DNA from: Prorocentrum cordatum
Taxonomy: Eukaryota > Sar > Dinophyceae > Prorocentrales > Prorocentraceae
Assembly (NCBI GenBank): GCA_963575745.1
Contig: CAUYUJ010014333.1
Span: forward strand, 220,001-284,000
DNA: 64,000 nucleotides
Direction: 5' to 3'
The notes under the pieces were generated by a model. The model saw only the letters and a list, made by a program, of their open reading frames with translations. It had not been told where the DNA came from and ran no database searches. The position numbers were made by a program, and so were the translations under genes. This document shows, piece after piece, positions 58,298 to 64,000 of this stretch (position 1 is its first letter; each line of letters starts with the position of its first letter).

Positions 58298-58379
58298 GGC
58301 GTGTGTCGGTCTTCCTCCGCAGGCTGAGAAGCACCGCGAGAAGCCGAGGCTGCGGACCGGCCTCGCGGCCAGGGGAGGG

Positions 58380-59040
58380 CCATTGCAATGTAGACCGCGG
58401 AAGAACGGCCGGTTCCGTCGGAAAGATTGCAATGTGGGAGGCACGTCCTGAACCAAAGACGGCTGTCAAGACAATGTAGACCGCGGAGGAACGGCCGGTT
58501 CCGTCGGAAAGATTGCAATGTCGGAGGCACGTCCTGAACCAAAGACGGCTGTCAAGAATATGGCCCGGGAATGGAGTTCTGGGTGGCGTACAGCTGGCTC
58601 CGGGCATTCAGAATGTGGCCCGGGAATGGAGTTCTGGGAGGTCGAAGAGCACGAAGTGTGTGACTGTTTGCGAGAAGCGAGGTTCCGCTCCGGGCATTCA
58701 GAATGTGGCCCGGGAATGGAGTTCTGGGAGGTCGAAAAGCACGAAGTGTGTGACCGGTTCCGTCGGAAAGATTGCAATGTCGGAGGCACGTCCTGAACCA
58801 AAGACGGCTGTCAAGAATATGGCCCGGGAATGGAGTTCTGGGTGGCGTACAGCTGGCTCCGGGCATTCAGAATGTGGCCCGGGAATGGAGTTCTGGGAGG
58901 TCGAAGAGCACGAAGTGTGTGACTGTTTGCGAAAAGCGAGGTTCCGCTCCGGGCATTCAGAATGTGGCCCGGGAATGGAGTTCTGGGAGGTCGAAAAGCA
59001 CGAAGTGTGTGACTGTATGCGAAAAACGAGGTTCCGCGGA
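58380..59040 (+). repeat. Direct duplications of 73-bp-type repeats in B0
   Basis: A block of about 260 bp (CCGGTTCCGTCGGAAAGATT, then CGTCCTGAACCAAAGACGGC, then two GGGAATGGAGTTCTGGGAGG units) occurs at about 58493-58753 and again from 58755. A shorter copy of its first part lies at 58407-58480. Units here are longer than the standard 73 bp because of a GTGACTGTTTGCGA-type insertion. Confidence 0.85.
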
Positions 59041-59196
59041 TCCCCCCCGGAAATCCCCAACGGCCCCCCCAACGGCCCCCCAACGGCTCCCCAACGGCTG
59101 CCCAGACCCCCCTGTGGAGTAATGTGCTGCTCTCTTTTTAGACTATTAGAAACCTATCAGTCTTCGATGTTAGGTAACAATACCCTAAAATATTCA

Positions 59197-60231
59197 AATT
59201 ATCCCTGCAAAGCAACCTAACAGCGATGTGTAAAAGCATATCTGAAAGCATTCCCGTTAAGATTCAGATGAAAATCCAGTTGTAGAATTCTGCTGCTCTC
59301 GCAGTCGTAGTCGCATTCGCGATGACAGTCGCAGCGGCAACGGCAGTCGCAGTCACAGCCTCAGCCTCAGCCTGCCTCAGCTTCAGCCTGCCTCAGCCTC
59401 AGCCTGCCTCAGCCTCAGCCTCAGCCTGCTTCAGCCTCAGCCTCAGTCTGCCTTCAGCCTCGGCCTCAGCCTCAGCCTGCCTCAGCCTCAGCCTGCATCA
59501 GCCTCAGCCTCAGCCTCAGCCTGCCTCAGCATCAGCCTGCTTCAGCCTCAGCCTCAGCCTGCCTCAGCCTCAGCCTCAGTCTGCTTCAGCCTCAGCCTCA
59601 GTCTGCCTTCAGCCTCGGCCTCAGCCTCAGCCTGCCTCAGCCTCAGCCTGCCTCGGCCGCAGCATCAGCCTGCCTCAGCATTCAAAATGTGGCCCAGGAA
59701 TGGAGTTCTGGGAACTAGAAGAACACGAAGTGGCCTACAGTTGGCCCGGGCATTCAAAATCATGCCCAGGAATGGAGTTCTGGGAACTTGAAGAGCACGA
59801 AGTGGCCTACAGTTGGCTCGGGCCATTCAAAATGTGGCCCGGGAATGGAGTTCTGGGAAGTAGAAGAGCACGAAGTGGCCTACAGTTGGCTCCGGGCATC
59901 CAAAATGTGGCCCGGGAATGGAGTTCTGGGAAATCGAAGAGCACGAAGTGGCCTACAGTTGGCTCCGGGCATCCAAAATGTGGCCCGGGAATGGCGTTCT
60001 GGGAGGTCAAGGAGCACCAAGTGTATGACTGTTGCATCCGGTTATTCAGAATGTGGCCTGGGAATGGGGTTCTGAGAGGTCGACGAGCACGAAGTGTGTG
60101 ACTGTTGGTGAAAAACGAGCCCGGCACAGGCCCGGCCGGCAACTCCCAACGCCTGCCCGGACCCCCCTGTGGAGTGATCTGTGAGCTCTTTTGAGTCAAC
60201 TAGAAACCTATCAGTCTTCGCTGTTAGGTAA
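59197..60231 (+). mobile_element. Composite element copy B
   Basis: Left end TTATCCCTGCAAAGCA then ACCTAACAGCGA (59215-59226); right end TCGCTGTTAGGT (60218-60229) then AA. Inside: the subterminal region with GTTGTAGAATTCTGCTG, a CAGCCT hexamer block (about 59358-59685), five to six 73-bp units (59690-60110) and the common tail ACCCCCCTGTGGAGTGATCT. This is the shortest copy. It abuts copy C directly. Confidence 0.6.
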
Positions 60232-60233
60232 AA

Positions 60234-62508
60234 ATTATCCCGGCAAAGCAACCTAACAGCGATGTGTAGGAGCATATCTGGAAGCATTCCCCTTAAGATT
60301 CAGATAAGAATCCTGTTGTAGAATTCTGCTGTTCTCGCAGTCGTGGTCGCATTCGCGATGGCAGTCGCAGTGGCAACAGCAGTCGCAGTCACAGCCTCAG
60401 CCTCAGCCTGCCTCAGCCTCAGCCTCAGCCTGCCTCAGCCTCAGCCTGCCTCAGCCTCGCCCTCAGCCTGCTTCAGCCTCAACATCAGTCTGCCTTCAGC
60501 CTCGGCCTCAGCCTGCCTCAGCCTCACCTCAGCCTGCATCAGCCTCAGCCTGCCTCAGCCTCGCCCTCAGCCTGCTTCAGCCTCAACATCAGTCTGCCTT
60601 CAGCCTCGGCCTCAGCCTGCCTCAGCCTCAGCCTGCATCAGCCTCAGCCTCAGCCTCAGCCTGCCTCAGCATCAGCCTGCCTCAGCCTCAGCCTCAGCCT
60701 GCCTCTGCCTCAGCCTCAGCCTGCTTCAGCCTCAGCCTCAGTCTGCCGTCGGCCTCGGCCTCAGCCTCAGCCTGCCTCAGCCTCAGCCTGCATCAGCCTC
60801 AGCCTCAGCCACAGCCTGCCTCAGCATCAGCCTGCCTCAGCCTCAGCCTCAGCCTCAGCCTGCCTCAGCCTCAGCCTCAGCCTGCTTCAGCCTCAGCCTG
60901 AGTTTGCCTGCAGCCTCGGCCTCAGCCTCAGCCTGCCTCAGCCTCAGCCTGCCTCAGCCTCAGCCTCAGCCTCAGCCTGCCTCAGCCTCAGCCTGCCTCA
61001 GCCTCAGCCTCAGCCTGCTTCAGCCTCAGCCTCAGTCTGCCTTCAGCCTCGGCCTCAGCCTCAGCCTGCCTCAGCCTCAGCCTGCATCAGCCTCAGCCTC
61101 AGCCTCAGCCTGCAGCCTCAGCCTCAGCCTCAGCCTCAGCCTCAGCCTCAGCATCAGCCTGCCTCAGCCTCAGCCTCAGCCTGCCTCAGCCTCAGCCTCA
61201 GCCTGCTTCAGCCTCAGCCTCAGTCTGCCTTCAGCCTCGGCCTCAGCCTCAGCCTGCCTCAGCCTCAGCCTGCATCAGCCTCAGCCTCAGCCTCAGCCTG
61301 CCTCAGCATCAGCCTGCCTCAGCCTCAGCCTCAGCCTGCCTCAGCCTCAGCCTCAGCCTGCTTCAGCCTCAGCCTCAGTCTGCCTCGGCCTCAGCCTCAG
61401 CCTCAGCCTCAGCCTGCCTCAGCCTCAGCCTCAGCCTCAGCATCAGCCTCAGCCTCAGCCTCAGCCTGCCTCAGCCTCAGCCTCAGCCTGCAGCCTCAGC
61501 CTCAGCCTCAGCCTCAGCCTCAGCCTCAGCCTCAGCCTCAGCAGCCTCAGCCTCAGCCTCAGCCTGCCTCAGCCTCAGCCTCAGCCTCAGCCTCAGCCTC
61601 AGCCTCAGCCTCAGCCTCAGCCTCAGCCTCAGCCTCAGCCTCAGCCTCAGCCTCAGCCTCAGCCTCAGCCTGCAGCCAGCCTGCCTCAGCCTCAGCCTCA
61701 GCCTGCCTCAGCCTCAGCCTCAGCCTGCTTCAGCCTCAGCCTCAGTCTGCCTTCAGCCTCGGCCTCAGCCTCAGCCTGCCTCAGCCTCAGCAGCATCAGC
61801 CTGCCTCAGCATTCAAAATGTGGCCCGGGAATGGAGTTCTGGGAACTCGAAGAACACGAAGTGGCCTACAGTTGGCTCCGGGCATTCAAAATCATGCCCA
61901 GGAATGGAGTTCTGGGAACTCGAAGAGCACGAAGTGGCCTACAGTTGGCTCCGGGCATCCAAAATGTGGCCCGGGAATGGAGTTCTGGGAACTCGAAGAG
62001 CACGAAGTGGCCTACAGTTGGCTCCGGGCATCCAAAATGTGGCCCGGGAATGGAGTTCTGGGAAGTCGAAGAGCACGAAGTGGCCTACAGTTGGCTCCGG
62101 GCATCAAAATGTGGCCCGGGAATGGAGTTCTGGGAAGTCGAAGAGCACGAAGTGGCCTACAGTTGGCTCCGGGCATTCAAAATGTGGCCCGGGAATGGAG
62201 TTCTGGGGTGTCAAGTACGAGGAATTGTATGACTGTTGCGTCCGGCTATTCCGAATGTGGCCCGGGAATGGCGTTCTGGGAGGTCAAGGAGCACCAAGTG
62301 TGTGACTGTTGCATCCGGTTATTCAGAATGTGGCCTGGGAATGGGGTTCTGAGAGGTCGACGAGCACGAAGTGTGTGACTGTTGGTGAAAAACGAGCCCG
62401 GCACAGGCCCGGCCGGCAACTCCCAACGCCTGCCCGGACCCCCCTGTGGAGTGATCTGTGATCTCTTTTGAGTCAACTAGAAACCTATCAGTCTTCGCTG
62501 TTAGGTAA
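60234..62508 (+). mobile_element. Composite element copy C
   Basis: Left end TTATCCCGGCAAAGCA then ACCTAACAGCGA (60251-60262); right end TCGCTGTTAGGT (62495-62506) then AA. The CAGCCT hexamer block is 1.4 kb (about 60390-61805) and is followed by eight 73-bp units (61812-62380). The tail is nearly identical to that of copy B. A 629-codon frame of Ser/Ala/Leu/Gln/Pro spans the element but is explained by the stop-free hexamer and minisatellite. Confidence 0.6.
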
Positions 62509-62539
62509 AAAACACCCCAAGACTATTTTCTGACTATTT

Positions 62540-63010
62540 TTGAATGTTCCCCATGTTGAGGGACAGGCCCGACTTAAGACTAAGAGGTGGAGCTCGAAGC
62601 GGATGTGGGCGTACTGGCAGATTCTACCGATTGCTGGGGAACTACGTCTCGGGCGGGTACGCTGGTACCAATCCTGGATCAAGTTTCCGAGTGCACACCG
62701 TCAAGTCAGGGCGTGTATACTAGGTACCATGGGACCCTGGCACATAATGAACGAGGATTGGACGAACCGCCCCCAGGCCAACCGGTGGGCAAAACAGCTA
62801 CTCCAGGACCTCCAGTTCGCTCGGGAAAGAAGTGAGGAGTTCAACATGTTTGTCCCCGACCCTCTCCCTCCCCAAGCTCCTACTCGAGTGATTACGACAA
62901 GTGGGCCGACATCAACTTTAGCAGTTCCAGGGCCAACTACTTCTCAATCCAGATCTCACTATGCCCTCAGAAGTCACCCAGCCCCGAACTTCAAGAGCAC
63001 GATACGTTGA
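62540..63010 (+). pseudogene. LINE linker fragment
   Basis: A 156-codon plus-strand frame. Its first 100 residues resemble the segment between RT thumb and RNase H of dinoflagellate LINEs: RLGRVRWYQSWIKFPSAHRQ followed by VRACILGTM, then NRPQANRWAKQLLQDLQFAR. The rest is Pro/Thr/Ser-rich. It starts about 30 bp after the right end of composite copy C. No RT or RNase H motif is present, so this is an isolated fragment. Confidence 0.55.
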
Positions 63011-63400
63011 AATTAGAACCTTGGTCCTGTCGGTGTAGACTGCGGGACGACGACCGAAAAAATTGCGGTGACCCTTCAGTGCGATGAAGTCCCGTCTTCT
63101 GCATGCAGATCGGGCGCATCGAGTGCGCAGTGAAGCAGCTCCTCGCAAAATCACACACCAATGCTTCCATTGCCTGCAGGTCACAGGTCCTGAACACGAG
63201 AAATAATGCACAAAGACACGGTATGCCATCCTGCCGCTTCAACAGATGTACGCTAGGTCGCGGCTCTTTCCCGGTAAACTAAGTATGTGAACCTCTTGAC
63301 CTGGGCTGTCCAGCCCGCAGCTTGCATTGTGGTTCAATAACTTCGGGCACTGCAGCTACACATCCGGGCACACGGTGCACCCCGTGAGTCGGTGCAGGCA
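63011..63400. other. Unassigned sequence
   Basis: Mixed-composition sequence between two retroelement fragments. No motif recognised on either strand. Confidence 0.4.
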
Positions 63401-64000
63401 CTTCCACGGCCGCGCCCACGACATGGCATCCATGGACTTAGAGCACCTTCTCGAGAAGCACAGGGAGGCCGGAGAAGGTCAGGGAGAACCAGGGAGGCCG
63501 GAAAAAACAGAGGGACACCACCAGAGGTGGCCGACGCAGAAGACGACTCCCTCCAGCAAGTCGAGGGCGTGCCGCGGGCCAAAGACACCCAGGCGATCTC
63601 GATCCTGCTCAAGATCGTGCGCATGCACAATCAGCAGCTACGCGACCCAACGGCGTCAGAGTGGTTCTGCATCGTGATCCTCTCGGAGTATTCCGTGATC
63701 ACGGCCGCGCGCGTGGCCAGCAAACAGTGCGCGTATGTGGCCTCTGGGGGCCTCCTGGAGCCTGGCCAGCTCGCAGCAGCGAAGCCATACCTTTGGCCAC
63801 CACACTTGTACATCACGCGTTCCGTGTTCAGATCCATGTTGGAAGCGGAGAGCCTCAAGAAGGAGGGGCGTCAGAACTAGCAACTCCTGGCCGAGTTGGG
63901 AGCGAAGTTGGCATTGAGAGCGACGGCGGAATCACCTGGCTTGATACCACGACGCTCTCGGTGCAGGAAGTGCTACAACGACGAATACACGAGGCTTCAG
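63400..64000 (+). pseudogene. Possible ORF1-like retroelement fragment, cut by window edge
   Basis: Plus-strand protein-like sequence: MASMDLEHLLEKHREAGEG in one frame (about 63424), then after a frameshift DAEDDSLQQVEGVPRAKDTQ, ILLKIVRMHNQQLRDPTASE and LYITRSVFRSMLEAESLKKE (about 63530-63870), a TAG at 63878-63880 and then a continuing frame (LLAELGAKLALRATAESPG) to the edge. Charged and helical in style, like the two SL-marked ORF1-like retrocopies. Family assignment is inference; no SL relic is found upstream. Confidence 0.3.

Larger units (their letters stand above)
56484..59177 (+). mobile_element. Composite element B0, variant termini, carries Pif1-like fragment
   Basis: Left end: TTATCCC, then CAAAGCA, then ACCTAACATCGA (56501-56512). 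Right end: GAAACCTATCAGTCT, then TCGATGTTAGGT (59164-59175), then AA. These match the ends of copies A, B and C except that both 12-mers carry the same matched change (CATCGA/TCGATG in place of CAGCGA/TCGCTG). The left subterminal region matches the other copies for a further 20 nt or so and then diverges; the right third holds 73-bp-type repeats and the common tail (ACCCCCCTGTGGAGTAAT). The middle holds a 48-bp minisatellite and a minus-strand Pif1-like helicase fragment. It is followed, with about 20 bp between, by copy B in the same orientation. Confidence 0.5.

Noticed and set aside
60343-62232. A 629-codon frame (and a 525-codon minus frame at 23045-24622) rich in Ser, Ala, Leu, Gln and Pro
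   Set aside because: CAGCCT hexamers and the 73-bp unit lack stops on that strand. The peptide words rotate through frames because 73 is not a multiple of three, which argues against selection for coding.

Overview
The window reads as nuclear DNA of a dinoflagellate. The evidence is in the sequence. It is GC-rich and repeat-dense, and it holds decayed APE-type LINE retrotransposons with endonuclease, YADD reverse transcriptase and RNase H pieces. It has kilobases of triplet microsatellites. Most tellingly, it has three decayed copies of the 22-nt dinoflagellate spliced leader (SL) embedded in genomic DNA, each lying upstream of and on the same strand as a gene-like region. Relic SLs mark genes that were trans-spliced as mRNA and then copied back into the genome. 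The species cannot be named from this alone.

The one convincing intact protein gene is an intronless 1181-codon gene on the minus strand (33161-36706). It encodes a secreted G8-domain / parallel beta-helix protein of the PKHD1L1-CEMIP-TMEM2 type, with four C-terminal cysteine-rich modules in an A-B-A-B order. An SL relic lies 97 nt upstream of its ATG, so it is best read as a retrogene. Everything else that looks coding is broken: two frameshifted ORF1-like retrocopies (about 0.9-2.1 kb and 16.0-17.6 kb, both with SL relics), a LINE 3' half with RNase H (20.0-21.8 kb, minus), a frameshifted LINE with endonuclease and RT (52.4-55.2 kb, plus), a LINE linker fragment (62.5-63.0 kb), a possible ORF1-like fragment at the right edge, and a Pif1-like helicase C-terminus (57.4-58.3 kb, minus).

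Layout. 0-10 kb: ORF1-like retrocopy, then TCC/TCA, GAC, TCA and GAT arrays interleaved with a 90-bp satellite. 10-19 kb: purine tracts, an AT-rich period-3 patch, GC-rich DNA without recognised genes, the second retrocopy and another TCC/TCA array. 20-25 kb: LINE fragment and an isolated inverted composite element (A). 25-32 kb: GTC/CTG arrays, 250-bp and 77-bp tandem repeats. 33-37 kb: the G8 gene. 37-43 kb: a run of five different short repeats back to back, then dispersed palindromic repeats. 43-46.5 kb: the main 90-bp satellite array with a higher-order structure. 46-52 kb: GAC arrays, a long inverted repeat. 52-64 kb: LINE remains and three head-to-tail composite elements (B0, B, C).

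The most novel item is the composite element family. Four units of 1.0-2.7 kb are bounded by a perfect 12-bp inverted repeat and filled with CAGCCT hexamers and a 73-bp minisatellite. In one unit both ends carry the same matched base change, and that unit encloses the Pif1-like helicase fragment. I recognised no tRNA, rRNA or CRISPR feature. Most long open frames in the window are by-products of stop-free repeats and are not annotated.
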